From: Corynebacterium gottingense
GTDB taxonomy: Bacteria; Actinomycetota; Actinomycetes; Mycobacteriales; Mycobacteriaceae
NCBI RefSeq assembly: GCF_003693265.1
Contig: NZ_RDRE01000005.1
Span: 62,001 to 126,000 of the forward strand
Direction of reading: 5' to 3'
Length of the DNA stretch: 64,000 bases
This document shows, piece by piece, positions 27,765 through 36,951 of this stretch (position 1 is its first letter; every line of letters begins with the position of its first letter). The notes under the pieces were generated by a model. It ran no database searches and was not told the origin of the DNA. It saw only the letters and a list, made by a program, of their open reading frames with translations. The position numbers and the translations under genes are program-made.

Positions 27765-29816
27765 TTACTTGGTCACGCCGAGGACGGGCTGCCCCTCGGC
27801 GACGGTGTTGGCGGCCAGGTCATCAACACCGGTGAGCGTCTTGGAGTTGACCACCGTGGTGATCACGGTCGGGTCGACGCCGGCGGCCTTGATGGACGCG
27901 AAGTCCACCTCCGCCAGCGGCTCGCCGGCCTTGATCTGCTGCTTCTTCTCAGCGACCGGGGTGAAGCCCTCGCCGCCGAGCTTGACGGTGTCGATGCCAA
28001 TGTGCACCAGGATCTCCACGCCGTCGGCGGTCTTGATGCCGTAGGCGTGGCCCGTCTTGGCCACGGAAATGACCTTGCCGGACACCGGGGCGGCGACGGT
28101 GACCTTGTCGGCCTGCGGCTCGATGCCGACTGCGTGGCCGAGCGCGCCGGAGGCGAAGGCGGCGTCGCCGAGCTTGTCCATCGGGACGACCGCGCCGGCG
28201 ATCGGCGCGAGCACCTCCTTGGTCGCCACGGCGGGCTCAGCGGACTCAGCGGCAGCAGCGGGTGCTGCGGCGGTTGCGGGAGCCGGGTCGACGGCGTCGG
28301 CGGCTTCGGTCTCCACGCCGTCACGTGCAGCGGCGGCGCGGGCGAGCGCCTCCGCCTTCTCCTCCGGGGTGCGGTAGTCGGTGATGAGGATGACGAAGAA
28401 AGCCGTAAAGAACGCGACGGCAATCGCGACGAGGTAGACCCACATCGGGTCGAACACGAACACGGTCGGGATGGAGGTGAACACGAACGCGTTGGTCTTC
28501 ACGCCGCCGAACGGGGTGCCCAGGATGGCGATGGTCAGGCCACCGGCGAAGCAGCCGACGAGCATACGCGGGTAGATCTTCTTGAAGCGCAGGTGGATGC
28601 CGTAGAGCGACGGCTCGGAGATGCCGCCGAGCAGGCCAGCGGCCAGGGCGGAGCCGGCGGTCTGGCGCATGAGGGGGTCGCGGTCGCGAAGCGAGATAGC
28701 CAGCACCGCGGCGGTGGCGCCGAAGCAGGCGAAGTTCCACGCACCCATCGGACCCTGGATGAAGTCGTAGCCGAGGGTGTCAATGTTCACCAGCATCAGG
28801 GCGTTGAGCGGCCAGTGCAGGCCGAGCGGCACGAGGAACGGGTACAGCATCGGGATGAGCAGCGCGAAGACGAACGGGGCGTTGCCGTTCATCCAGGCCA
28901 GGCCGGTGCCAATCCAGGCGCCGAGCAGGTAGCCGAAGGGGCCGATGAGGAAGGCGGTGACCGGGATCATCACCAGCAGGGTGAGGAACGGCACGAAGAC
29001 CATGTGCACCGCGGACGGGATGATCTTCTGGAAACCCTTGTACAGCACCGCGGCGACCGCGGCCATGATGAGCGGCACGAAGACGTTGCCTTCGTAGCCG
29101 TTGTGAATCATCGGTAGGCCGAAGACGTCGATCACATCGGTCGGCTCGCCGAACAGTTCGACCACGCGCGCTTCGGGGTGCTCGGCAAGCGTCATGTAGT
29201 TCGGGGTGAACAGCGCCAGCATGATCGCGGCGGGCACCCACGGGTCAATGTTGAGCTTCTTGCCGGCGTTGTAGGCCACCGCCACGGGCAGGAAGTAGAA
29301 GACCGAGCTCCACATCGCGTCGACGAACTGCCAGCCCGGCGTCTTCACCTCCGCGCGGAAGTCCACGAGGTGGAACGCGTCGAGCACCGCCGCAAACGCG
29401 ATGATCAGCGACGCACCAAGCAACACGCCCAGAATCGGACGGAACGAGTCCGACAGGTACTCAAAGAACGTATCCAGCCACGGCAGCCGGCCCTTGGCCT
29501 TGTCGCGCTGCTGCTTCTTCAGGTCGTCGTTGGACACGGCGCCGCGCCCCGCCATCTCCGGCAGGTTATTGATGTCGTTGTACACATTCGCCACGTCACC
29601 GCCGATGATGACCTGGTAGCGGCTCCCGCCCTGCGGCACAGCACCCATCACCTTGGGGTTGGCTTCGAGGCGTTCCTTGTCGGCCTTGGTGGCGTCGACA
29701 AGCTCGAGGCGCAACCGCGTCGCGCAGTGCGTCATGCTCACAATGTTGTCCGGCCCGCCGATACCGGCGAGGATGTCGGCAGCCTGCTCCTGGCGGCCGA
29801 CCTTCGTGGATGCCAT
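27765..29816 (-). CDS. PTS sugar transporter EIIBCA (beta-glucoside/glucose type)
   Basis: Fused permease of 683 residues that imports and phosphorylates a sugar. Domain order is EIIB (Cys in SMTHCATRLRL, residues 1 to about 90), EIIC (about 105-480, with GLHWPLNALML and GGISEPSLYGIHLRFKK), an Ala/Pro linker, then EIIA (His in VEILVHIGIDTV). The EIIC resembles corynebacterial PtsG as I remember it, while RAT control is typical of beta-glucoside or sucrose systems. I therefore give no symbol. The start is MASTKVGRQ at 29816 behind AAGGAG. Confidence 0.93.
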   Translation of the reverse strand: MASTKVGRQEQAADILAGIGGPDNIVSMTHCATRLRLELVDATKADKERLEANPKVMGAVPQGGSRYQVIIGGDVANVYNDINNLPEMAGRGAVSNDDLKKQQRDKAKGRLPWLDTFFEYLSDSFRPILGVLLGASLIIAFAAVLDAFHLVDFRAEVKTPGWQFVDAMWSSVFYFLPVAVAYNAGKKLNIDPWVPAAIMLALFTPNYMTLAEHPEARVVELFGEPTDVIDVFGLPMIHNGYEGNVFVPLIMAAVAAVLYKGFQKIIPSAVHMVFVPFLTLLVMIPVTAFLIGPFGYLLGAWIGTGLAWMNGNAPFVFALLIPMLYPFLVPLGLHWPLNALMLVNIDTLGYDFIQGPMGAWNFACFGATAAVLAISLRDRDPLMRQTAGSALAAGLLGGISEPSLYGIHLRFKKIYPRMLVGCFAGGLTIAILGTPFGGVKTNAFVFTSIPTVFVFDPMWVYLVAIAVAFFTAFFVILITDYRTPEEKAEALARAAAARDGVETEAADAVDPAPATAAAPAAAAESAEPAVATKEVLAPIAGAVVPMDKLGDAAFASGALGHAVGIEPQADKVTVAAPVSGKVISVAKTGHAYGIKTADGVEILVHIGIDTVKLGGEGFTPVAEKKQQIKAGEPLAEVDFASIKAAGVDPTVITTVVNSKTLTGVDDLAANTVAEGQPVLGVTK

Positions 29817-29844
29817 CGGTATGCTCCTTTTCGCTTCAGGCAAA

Positions 29845-29880
29845 CAAAAAGACCTGGGACGCCAAAACGCCCCAGGTCTT
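29845..29880 (-). terminator. Leader terminator of the PTS operon
   Basis: Stem AAGACCTGGG/CCCAGGTCTT with a 12-base loop, followed on the minus strand by TTTTTGTTTG, 29 bases before the EIIBCA start codon. The first bases of its stem are the last bases of the RAT, so the two structures exclude each other. Confidence 0.85.
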
Positions 29881-29909
29881 GCCCCGCGAACTCACGCGGG
29901 TAACAACCC
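29875..29909 (-). promoter_or_regulatory. Ribonucleic antiterminator (RAT) for the LicT/BglG regulator
   Basis: On the minus strand it reads GGGTTGTTACCCGC, a short variable loop, then CGCGGGGCAAGACC. That is close to the LicT/BglG consensus GGATTGTTACTGC...GCAGGCAAAACC. It overlaps the leader terminator and the last codons and stop of the upstream glycosyltransferase gene. Confidence 0.85.
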
Positions 29910-31058
29910 TGTTGTTGGCCTCAATCTTAGGCCCGCCGCGACCGCAATAGCAAAGGGCAAGGCACTCCATCCGAGGGTAGAGAGCAAACTGGGCACCCCG
30001 GGCAGCGCGATCACGCCCAACGTGCACACGAGCGCCACGCCGGCCGCCCAGCTGCGCACCGGCGAGCGCAGGTCCACCGCCGTCATGGCCAGCGGGATCA
30101 GCCACACCGCGTAGTAGCCCTGCAGCAGGCCGCCGACCAGGAACACGCCGCAGAACAGCACGCCGATCGTGCAAAACGCCCACACCACGCCAAGCTCGCG
30201 CCGCTGCGGGAACAGCACCGCCACCGCGCCGAACACGCCGATGAGCACGACGATGCTCACCGCGACCGTGCCCGCGCCGCTAAGCCCGAGCGCGCCGATC
30301 GCGCCGTTGTCGTACTGCCGCGTCTCCGCCAGGTAGGGCACAAGCCGCTCGGTGTACCAGCCCGGCTCCGCGGTGGTGGCCCAGCCGATGCCAAACAGCG
30401 CCGCGTAGACCGCGCCCGCGCCGACGAGCACCCACCACTGCCCCAGCAGGAACGGCACGGCGATGAGCACGATGAACTGCGGTTTGATCGTCACCGCGTA
30501 CGCGAGCAGGAGCGTTGCGACGATCCGTGAGCCCGGATAGTCGCGCAGGCACGCGTGCACGAACGCCACCATGACCAGCAGCAGGAACCCGTTGATATTT
30601 GTGAGGTAGATCGTGGATTCCACCGGCTCCGGCACGTTGAACGCGATGCCGATCGCCGCGAGCGTGAGCGGGCGCGCCATGTCCGGCGCGACCATCTTGG
30701 CGGTCCACCAGAGGGCAATGCTTATCGACGCCACACTCGCCCCCACCATCGCCCACCGGGCCACATCGAACGAGCCGAACACCGCCAGCGGCGCCAGGAC
30801 AACGTTCGCCCCCGGCCCGTACAGGTAGTGGGGGTCGGACGTGGAGTAGTCCTCGTTGTAGACCGGGACGCCGTGCGTGTAGCGCTGGACGGCGTCCCAG
30901 ATGGGGACGAAGTCGAGGCCGTCGCGAAGCAGCGGCAGGATGATCGCGGCGCGCAGCAGGCCGATGATCGCGGCGGACCAGAGCAGCCACGCCGGCACGC
31001 GCCGCGGCAGCAGCGCCGTGTGCGCGCCGTGCGCGGGAACGCCCGCGCCTGCGGCCAC
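29892..31058 (-). CDS. GT87-type polyprenyl-dependent membrane glycosyltransferase
   Basis: A GT-C fold membrane protein of 388 residues with about ten to eleven hydrophobic segments and an early extracytoplasmic loop (RDGLDFVPIWDAVQRYTHG) holding the conserved acidic residues. The family includes corynebacterial arabinosyl- and mannosyl-transferases that use decaprenyl-phosphate sugars in cell-wall or lipoglycan synthesis. Which sugar is unknown. The GTG start abuts the lysS stop. Its 3' end encodes part of the RAT, so transcription from lysS may enter the PTS leader. One 13-mer (30720) reads ASIS. Confidence 0.82.
   Translation of the reverse strand: MAAGAGVPAHGAHTALLPRRVPAWLLWSAAIIGLLRAAIILPLLRDGLDFVPIWDAVQRYTHGVPVYNEDYSTSDPHYLYGPGANVVLAPLAVFGSFDVARWAMVGASVASISIALWWTAKMVAPDMARPLTLAAIGIAFNVPEPVESTIYLTNINGFLLLVMVAFVHACLRDYPGSRIVATLLLAYAVTIKPQFIVLIAVPFLLGQWWVLVGAGAVYAALFGIGWATTAEPGWYTERLVPYLAETRQYDNGAIGALGLSGAGTVAVSIVVLIGVFGAVAVLFPQRRELGVVWAFCTIGVLFCGVFLVGGLLQGYYAVWLIPLAMTAVDLRSPVRSWAAGVALVCTLGVIALPGVPSLLSTLGWSALPFAIAVAAGLRLRPTTGLLPA
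30720..30732 (+). repeat. Iterated 13-mer copy 9
   Basis: Perfect copy in the GT87 gene, against its coding strand (ASIS), followed by ACACTCGCCCCC. Confidence 0.9.
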
Positions 31059-32600
31059 CTACGCCTCCGGCTTGACCATCGGGAACAGCACGGTCTCGCG
31101 GATGCCCAGGCCGGTCAGGGCCATGAGCAGGCGGTCCACGCCCATGCCGCAGCCGGCTGTCGGCGGCATGCCTTGCTCCATGGCGGCGAGGAAGTCCTCA
31201 TCAAGCACCATGGCCTCGTCGTCTCCGTTGGCGGCCAGGCGGGCCTGGTCCTCGAAGCGAGCGCGCTGGATCACAGGGTCGACAAGCTCGGAGTAGCCAG
31301 TGGCCAGCTCGAAGCCGCGCACGTAGAGGTCCCACTTCTCGGTCACGCCGGGCTTGTCGCGGTGGTCGCGCGTCAGCGGCGAGGTCTCGACCGGAAAGTT
31401 GGTCACAAACGTCGGTTCGTAGAGCTGGTCGCCGCACAGCTCCTCCCAGATCTCCTCGACCAGCTTGCCGTGGCCCCAGCCGGCACCGTCCGGCACCTTG
31501 AGGCCGATGGTGTCGGCGATAGCGGTGAGCTCCTCCACGCTCGACTCGATGGTCACCTCGGGCTGGCCCGGGAACTTGCGGGCGAGGGCCTCGTTCAGGC
31601 TCGGGTACATCTCCAGGACTTTCCACTCGCCGGAGAAGTCGTACTCGGTGCCGTCGGCAAGCGTGACCTGCTCGGAGCCGAAGACCTCGCGGGCGCAGAA
31701 CTGCACCAGGCCCTTCATCATTTCGGCGCCGTCGTGGTAGGTGCCCCACGCCTGGTAGGTCTCCAGCATGGTGAACTCCGGCGAGTGCGACTTGTCCACG
31801 CCCTCGTTGCGGAAGTTCCGGTTGATCTCAAAGACGCGGTCGATGCCGCCGACGACCGCGCGCTTGAGGTACAACTCTGGCGCGATGCGCAAGTACAGGT
31901 CGATGTCCAGCGCGTTCGAGTGGGTCACAAACGGGCGGGCAGCGGCGCCGCCGTGCAGCGTCTGCAGCATCGGCGTCTCAATCTCCACGAAGTCCTCGCC
32001 CGTGAGGTACTTGCGCACCGCGGCGATGGTGCGGATGCGCGTCATCGCGTTCGTGCGGGCGTCCTCGCGCATAATCAGGTCGGTGTAGCGCTGGCGGACG
32101 CGCTGCTCCTCGTTCATGTCCGCAAACGCGACGGGCAGCGGACGCAGCGCCTTCGACGCCATCTGCCAGGACTGCGCCTGGACGGAGAGCTCGCCGCGTC
32201 GAGAAGCGATGACCCGGCCCTTCACGGACACGATGTCGCCGAGATCAGTGTCCGACTTCCACGCGGCCAGCGCGTCCTCGCCGACCTCCGCGAGCGAGAG
32301 CATGACCTGCAGCTGCGTGCCGTTGCCCTCCTGCAGGGTGGCGAAGCAGAGCTTGCCCGTGTTGCGCTGGAACATGATGCGGCCCGCGACGGCCACCACG
32401 TCCTGGGTCTCCTGCCCCGGCTCCAGCTTGGTCGCGCCGTCGCCCTCCCCCTCGGGCACGGCCTGGTACTTCGCCCGCAGGTCCTGCAGGGAGGTGGTCC
32501 GCTCGACGCTGACTGGGTAGGCGTCCTGGCCGGCGTCGAGAAGCTTCTGCCTCTTGTCCCGGCGGATCTGCTGCTGCTCTGAAAGTTCTGGCGTATTCAC
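31059..32600 (-). CDS. lysS: Lysyl-tRNA synthetase, class II
   Basis: A 513-residue aminoacyl-tRNA synthetase. The N-terminal OB-fold binds the anticodon ([23 protein letters not shown]). The catalytic domain has class II motif 1 ([10 protein letters not shown]), motif 2 ([13 protein letters not shown]) and motif 3 ([13 protein letters not shown]). The frame extends to 32633, but a TACGAT hexamer at 32609-32614 lies 8 bases before the GTG at 32600, which favours a leaderless start there. It precedes the GT87 gene directly. Confidence 0.95.
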   Translation of the reverse strand: MNTPELSEQQQIRRDKRQKLLDAGQDAYPVSVERTTSLQDLRAKYQAVPEGEGDGATKLEPGQETQDVVAVAGRIMFQRNTGKLCFATLQEGNGTQLQVMLSLAEVGEDALAAWKSDTDLGDIVSVKGRVIASRRGELSVQAQSWQMASKALRPLPVAFADMNEEQRVRQRYTDLIMREDARTNAMTRIRTIAAVRKYLTGEDFVEIETPMLQTLHGGAAARPFVTHSNALDIDLYLRIAPELYLKRAVVGGIDRVFEINRNFRNEGVDKSHSPEFTMLETYQAWGTYHDGAEMMKGLVQFCAREVFGSEQVTLADGTEYDFSGEWKVLEMYPSLNEALARKFPGQPEVTIESSVEELTAIADTIGLKVPDGAGWGHGKLVEEIWEELCGDQLYEPTFVTNFPVETSPLTRDHRDKPGVTEKWDLYVRGFELATGYSELVDPVIQRARFEDQARLAANGDDEAMVLDEDFLAAMEQGMPPTAGCGMGVDRLLMALTGLGIRETVLFPMVKPEA

Positions 32601-32619
32601 GTTCAGCCATCGTAGTCGG

Positions 32620-34041
32620 TCAGCGAGGCTCACTCGACTCCACGGTCACGGTACCGCGCCGCCCGCCCACAAGACTCACCGCGGCCAGGGCGATTATCGA
32701 CGCCACCACCCCCGCCACGAACGCCGACGCAGACCCCTCCGCCTGCGTCGCGCCCGCCGCCACGCGCAGCGACATCACGCCGATGAGCACCGCGGTGCCG
32801 GCCGCGCCGCCGAGCTGCTGCAGCGTGTTGAGGATCGCGGAGCCGTGCGAGTACAGCGCGTTCGGCAGGGCGGACAGCGACGCGGTGACCAGCGGCGTCA
32901 TCACCATCGCCATCGCCACGTTCACCGCGATCAGCGAGACCACGATCACCCACGCCGGAGTGTCCTCACCGAGCAGCAGCCACAGCGCGGCCTGCGAGGC
33001 CCCCATGAGGATCGCGCCGGGGACGGCCAGCGGGCGGGTCCCCACGGCGTCGTAGATCCGCCCCGCGATCGGCGAGGCGATCCCCTGCGCCACGCCGCCC
33101 GGCAGCAGGAGCAGGCCGGTGAGCAGCGTGGACAGCCCGAGCGCGCCCTGCATGTAGATGGGCAGCAAGTTCACGGTGCCCAGGAACGCGCCGAAGATGA
33201 AGACGACGGCGATGATGGAGCAGGTGAAGTCGCGGTAGCGGAACGCCCCGAAGTCCAGCAGCGCGCGGTGGCGGGCGGCGAGGCGACGCTGGCGGCGCAC
33301 GAACACGACGGTGAACACGATGCCCACCACCAGCGCGATCGCCGGAGCGACGGATTCGCCGGTGAGGAGCTGCGTGAACGTCGATAAGCCGTAGACCAGG
33401 CCGCCGAACGCCAGCACCGACAGCCCGACCGAGGGCAGGTCGAGCGGCGTCGAGCGGGTCTCGCCGACATTGCGCATGAAGAAGAACGCGCAGACGACGA
33501 GCAGCACGGGCACCGGCACCATCACCCAGAAGATGTGGTGCCACGTGTACGCGTTCAGCACCGCGCCGGCCAGCGCCGGGCCGAGCGCCGGGGCGACCGA
33601 GATCACCACGGCATTGAGCCCCATCACCGTGCCGCGGCGCTGCGGCGAAATCACGTTGAGCGTGACCGTGAACAGCAGCGGGATCATCACCGCCGTGCCC
33701 GCGGCCTGGACGAAGCGGGCGAGGATCAGGACGACGAAGGCAGGCGAGAGCGCCGCGAGCACGCTGCCGCCGATGAACAGGCCCATCGCGGCGAAGTACA
33801 GGGTGCGGGTGGAAAGCCGCTCGATGAGGAAGCCGGTGGTGGGGATCACCACGGCCATCGTGAGCATGAAGCCGGTGAGCAGCCACTGCGCCACGTCCGC
33901 GCTGACCGCGAACTCCTGCATGATCGCCGGCAGGGCCACCGAGACCGTCGTCTCGTTGAAGATCATCATCATCGCCGAGAACACGAGGATGCCAAGCAGG
34001 ACCGCCGGGTTGGGTGTGGCGGAAGCGGTACGGGCGGTCAC
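32620..34041 (-). CDS. Major facilitator superfamily drug exporter (DHA2/EmrB type)
   Basis: Proton-driven multidrug exporter of 473 residues with about fourteen hydrophobic segments. It opens with [27 protein letters not shown] and carries the motif C-like [11 protein letters not shown]. The GTG at 34041 is spaced from AGAAAGG; longer ORFs upstream read through a terminator hairpin and are not real. The substrate is unknown. The leader holds a strong hairpin with a T run (34066-34117). A degenerate 13-mer (GATTATCGACGCC) is at 32692. Confidence 0.88.
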   Translation of the reverse strand: MTARTASATPNPAVLLGILVFSAMMMIFNETTVSVALPAIMQEFAVSADVAQWLLTGFMLTMAVVIPTTGFLIERLSTRTLYFAAMGLFIGGSVLAALSPAFVVLILARFVQAAGTAVMIPLLFTVTLNVISPQRRGTVMGLNAVVISVAPALGPALAGAVLNAYTWHHIFWVMVPVPVLLVVCAFFFMRNVGETRSTPLDLPSVGLSVLAFGGLVYGLSTFTQLLTGESVAPAIALVVGIVFTVVFVRRQRRLAARHRALLDFGAFRYRDFTCSIIAVVFIFGAFLGTVNLLPIYMQGALGLSTLLTGLLLLPGGVAQGIASPIAGRIYDAVGTRPLAVPGAILMGASQAALWLLLGEDTPAWVIVVSLIAVNVAMAMVMTPLVTASLSALPNALYSHGSAILNTLQQLGGAAGTAVLIGVMSLRVAAGATQAEGSASAFVAGVVASIIALAAVSLVGGRRGTVTVESSEPR

Positions 34042-34065
34042 GCGCGGAGTCACCTTTCTGTTGGG

Positions 34066-34117
34066 AAAAAAGAAGGAGCACGCGGGCAGCTCGCTGATCC
34101 GCGCTCCCCTGTGCTCC
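34066..34117 (-). terminator. Terminator or attenuator before the MFS exporter gene
   Basis: Stem GGAGCAC/GTGCTCC around a GC-rich interior with an inner GCGG/CCGC pairing, followed on the minus strand by TTCTTTTTT. It lies between the stop of the 34164-35447 gene and the exporter start, 25 bases before the latter. It may only terminate the upstream gene, or attenuate the exporter. Confidence 0.7.
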
Positions 34118-34163
34118 AGGCAATGCTGAGCCCGCCTACTGTATGCCACGGCGGGCGGTGGCG

Positions 34164-35447
34164 CTACTCGCACATCGGCAGCGCGAGTCGCTTCTCCTCG
34201 GCCTCGTGGCCGTTGATGACCACCATGAACTGCTCCTTGTTCTCCGGCACCATCACGAAGGCCGGCGGGTAGGCGTCCGGGACCTCGTAGGAATCGATCA
34301 TGCACTCGCCGCTGCCCAGGATGACGGCCTCGTCGCGGCCCGGCACGACCTCGTCGCGCGCGTCCTGCGACACGTACTTGGACACGGACACGCCCAGGTC
34401 CTGGTTGGCGCAGCGGATCTTGCCCTCCTGGCCCTGCTCCGGGGTGGCGGACTCGCACTGCAGGTCCTCCCAGCCCTTCTGGCCCGAGCTGCCGGACACC
34501 AGCTGCGGGTACGCCTCGGCGATCTCCGCGTCGGCGCCCTCCCACTGCGCGCCGCGGCTGTTGTCCCACCACCACCAGAACGCGCCGAGCGCGATGAGCA
34601 GGAGCACGAGCACCGCGATGATCCAGGGCCACGGGTTCATCTTGCTCTTCACCACGGCCGGGCGCTTGTACTCGCCGGTGGGGCCGTAGGCGTACGGCTC
34701 CGGGGGCTTGCGGTAGCCGTCCTGCGGGCGCGGCGCCACGGAGGTCAGCGGGCCCTGGTCCTCGACCGCGGAGGCGGCGCCGCCCGCCAGGGCGAGGAGG
34801 TAGCCGGCGCAGGAGCCGGACTCGCGGGCCAGCTCGGCGTCCACGGGGGTGCCGGTGAGCTCGGCGACGAGGTCGCGGAAATCGGCGCGGTTACGCTCGG
34901 CGGACCCGGTGGCGTCACTAAGCGAGGGCGCGGGGCCCACGAGCGCCATCTTCACGGGCGTGGACGACCAGGCGGGCTGGACCAGCAGGTGGTCCGGTGT
35001 AATCGAGCGGGCGACAAAGTCGGCGTGGCCCTCGCGGTTGTAGGCGTCGATGGCCTCGGCGACCGGCTGGAGCAGGTCGCGGGCCTCAGTCTTGGTGAAG
35101 GCGGAGCCGACGGCCTGCTTCTCGCCCAGCAGCTGGCGTAGGGGTGTGCCGGTCGGGGCCTCGCGCAGCACGAACAGGTGCCCGCCGTCGGTCAAACCGG
35201 CGCCGCGCGGCTGGAACACGCCCGGGTGCGACGCCTCCGCGAGCGCGGTGTTGAGCGCGCCGACCACATCGGCTGCGTCGGGCCCCGGCGTGGCGGCAAA
35301 CAGCTCGACCTCCACGGCCTGGCCGCTCTCGTTGGACGCGGTGTACAGGGTGGAATCGGCGGTGCGGCCCGTTTCCAGGACCTGCTCCTGGTCGAAGGTG
35401 AAGCCGAAGCGCTGGTTCAGCAGTGCAGCGATGTTGGACACAGACAT
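34164..35447 (-). CDS. Membrane protein with degenerate protein-kinase-like N-terminal domain
   Basis: A 427-residue protein. Residues 1 to about 215 look like a decayed Ser/Thr kinase fold: hydrophobic lobes, EASHPGVFQPRGAG, FVLREAPTGTPLRQLL, and DLLQPVAEAIDAYNREG where a C-lobe helix would lie. There is no HRD, DFG or clear ATP loop. One membrane segment follows (PWPWIIAVLVLLLIALGAFWWWW), then an outer domain with four cysteines (DLQCES, IRCANQ, GECMID, PMCE). This layout recalls receptor kinases and MviN-type pseudokinases. A TACACT hexamer at 35455-35460, 7 bases from the ATG, suggests a leaderless mRNA. Confidence 0.8.
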   Translation of the reverse strand: MSVSNIAALLNQRFGFTFDQEQVLETGRTADSTLYTASNESGQAVEVELFAATPGPDAADVVGALNTALAEASHPGVFQPRGAGLTDGGHLFVLREAPTGTPLRQLLGEKQAVGSAFTKTEARDLLQPVAEAIDAYNREGHADFVARSITPDHLLVQPAWSSTPVKMALVGPAPSLSDATGSAERNRADFRDLVAELTGTPVDAELARESGSCAGYLLALAGGAASAVEDQGPLTSVAPRPQDGYRKPPEPYAYGPTGEYKRPAVVKSKMNPWPWIIAVLVLLLIALGAFWWWWDNSRGAQWEGADAEIAEAYPQLVSGSSGQKGWEDLQCESATPEQGQEGKIRCANQDLGVSVSKYVSQDARDEVVPGRDEAVILGSGECMIDSYEVPDAYPPAFVMVPENKEQFMVVINGHEAEEKRLALPMCE

Positions 35448-35467
35448 GTCCAAGAGTGTAGCGCCCG

Positions 35468-36259
35468 CTATGCCTCGATGTTTTTAAACCCGACGCCCAG
35501 CGGCACGCCGACGTTATCAATCAGGTGCACGCCGCCCAGATCGACGGCGGCGAGGAGGCGGGCGTCGCCGGTCGGTGGGGCGGGGCGCATGGCAAGGTCG
35601 CGCAGCTCAAGGTAGGCGGGCTCGACCCCGGCGGCGGCGAGCACCCCGCGGGCGGTCTCCAGGACCGCGTCCGCTCCGCGCTCCGCCGCGTGCGCGCCCG
35701 CCGTCAACGCCGCGGCCAGCGCGAGCGCCGCGTCGCGGTGCTCCTCCGGCACGTCGCCGTTGCGCAGGCTCACCGCCAGCCCGTCCGGCATACGCACCGT
35801 GGGCACACTGTGGATCTTCACCTCCATGCGCAGCGCCGTGACCGCCAACTGCGTCGCCACGAGCAGCTCGAAGTCCTTCTCCCCCAGCACCAGGTCCGTG
35901 GCGTGGGTGGCGTTGAGCGTGGCGAGCAGCCGCGCCACGTCGCGCCCGACCGCCTCGGCGTCTTCCAGGTGCGCCATCCCGGTGTCCACGCTGGCGGCGC
36001 AGCCCAGTTCTCCGTGGAAGACCACGTCAACCTTTTCCTCGGCGAAGACCTCGGGGACCTCGTCGCCCGAGAAGGTGACAAACACGTACGAGCCCAGCAG
36101 CGACTTCGCCGCCCGGATCAGCTCGATGTGCCCGGCGTGCACCGCGCGGCCGAGCGGCACGACCACGATCGACTTGCCCACCTTCCGGAACGCGCGCCCG
36201 TAGGTGGCCAGCAGCGCCTCGTCGCGCACGACGGTCGCTGCTCCCGGTGTAAACGTCAT
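35468..36259 (-). CDS. panC: Divergent pantoate-beta-alanine ligase (PanC) homologue
   Basis: Adenylate-forming ligase of the pantothenate pathway by family and position (Rv3602c in M. tuberculosis). The HxGH motif is present (VHAGHIELIRAAK), as are GEKDFELL and a form of the DGLAxSxRN motif (MPDGLAVSLRN). Two hallmarks are altered: the usual PTMGALHEGH reads VPLGRAVHAGH, and the VNPxQF pantoate-binding segment is replaced by VTFSGDE. At 263 residues it is slightly short. It overlaps the preceding gene (ATGA). It may be catalytically changed; corynebacteria often have another panBC pair. Confidence 0.75.
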   Translation of the reverse strand: MTFTPGAATVVRDEALLATYGRAFRKVGKSIVVVPLGRAVHAGHIELIRAAKSLLGSYVFVTFSGDEVPEVFAEEKVDVVFHGELGCAASVDTGMAHLEDAEAVGRDVARLLATLNATHATDLVLGEKDFELLVATQLAVTALRMEVKIHSVPTVRMPDGLAVSLRNGDVPEEHRDAALALAAALTAGAHAAERGADAVLETARGVLAAAGVEPAYLELRDLAMRPAPPTGDARLLAAVDLGGVHLIDNVGVPLGVGFKNIEA

Positions 36260-36951
36260 TGGTTTCTCCCTTCGTATTTGTCCATTGCCCACACTTGCAT
36301 GGCGGCGTCGCGGGCCTGTTCCGCACCCCTGCGCTGCATGTCCACGAACGCGCGGCGCACGCCTGGATCATCGATCGCGCCCAGCAGCAGGTCCGCCGTG
36401 GCCGGGTCGAGGCCCGGCCCCTCGCCCGCGGGCTCGTCCCCGAGCGCCGGGAGGTTGGGAATGGCGGAGGTGAGGAGTTGGTGGGCGTCGATAAGCAAGG
36501 TGCGCTGCGCGGCGCGGAGTTCCTGCGCGGCGGCGATGCGCGGGCGCGCCGAATCTGCGATGGGTACGGCGGTGCCGCCGGATTCCGCGACGAGCATGGA
36601 GACGACGCCTTCGCCGAGCTCGTCGGCCGCGGACGTGAGCCACGTGCGGTCGTGGAGGCGGTAGGCGCACATGACGATCGCGTGCGCCGTTTCCACGTCA
36701 TCGAGCAGCTGCGCGTCGCCGAGCAGCGCCGTGTGCAGGAACATTTGGCGCGGCCGCGCGTACGGGGCGAGGCGGGCGGCGATGCTGCGGACTTCGGCGG
36801 GGCTGGCGACGTCGATGAGCACGAGGTCCACGTGCGCGATGAGCCCGGGGTCCGCGAGGTCGAGCGGGCGGACGGTGTGCCCGGCGCGCTCGAGGTCGTC
36901 GGCGAGCCCGCACGCGTTGCCGATCGCGTCGGCCAAGAGTGTCGGCGCCAC
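36256..36951 (-). CDS. Rossmann-like DUF2520-type protein
   Basis: A 231-residue protein at the place of Rv3603c, just before panC. It has a Rossmann-like alternation (VDLVLIDVASPAEVRSIAARL, QMFLHTALLGDAQLL) and helical second half, as in DUF2520 proteins related to ketopantoate and 6-phosphogluconate dehydrogenases. The N-terminal GxGxxG loop of those enzymes is not visible, so cofactor binding is doubtful. The GTG start overlaps the previous stop by one base. It contains a 13-mer (36484), giving LIDA. Confidence 0.78.
   Translation of the reverse strand: MAPTLLADAIGNACGLADDLERAGHTVRPLDLADPGLIAHVDLVLIDVASPAEVRSIAARLAPYARPRQMFLHTALLGDAQLLDDVETAHAIVMCAYRLHDRTWLTSAADELGEGVVSMLVAESGGTAVPIADSARPRIAAAQELRAAQRTLLIDAHQLLTSAIPNLPALGDEPAGEGPGLDPATADLLLGAIDDPGVRRAFVDMQRRGAEQARDAAMQVWAMDKYEGRNQ
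36484..36496 (-). repeat. Iterated 13-mer copy 10
   Basis: Perfect copy in the DUF2520-like gene on its coding strand (LIDA); on + it follows GAGGTGAGGAGTTGGT. Confidence 0.9.
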
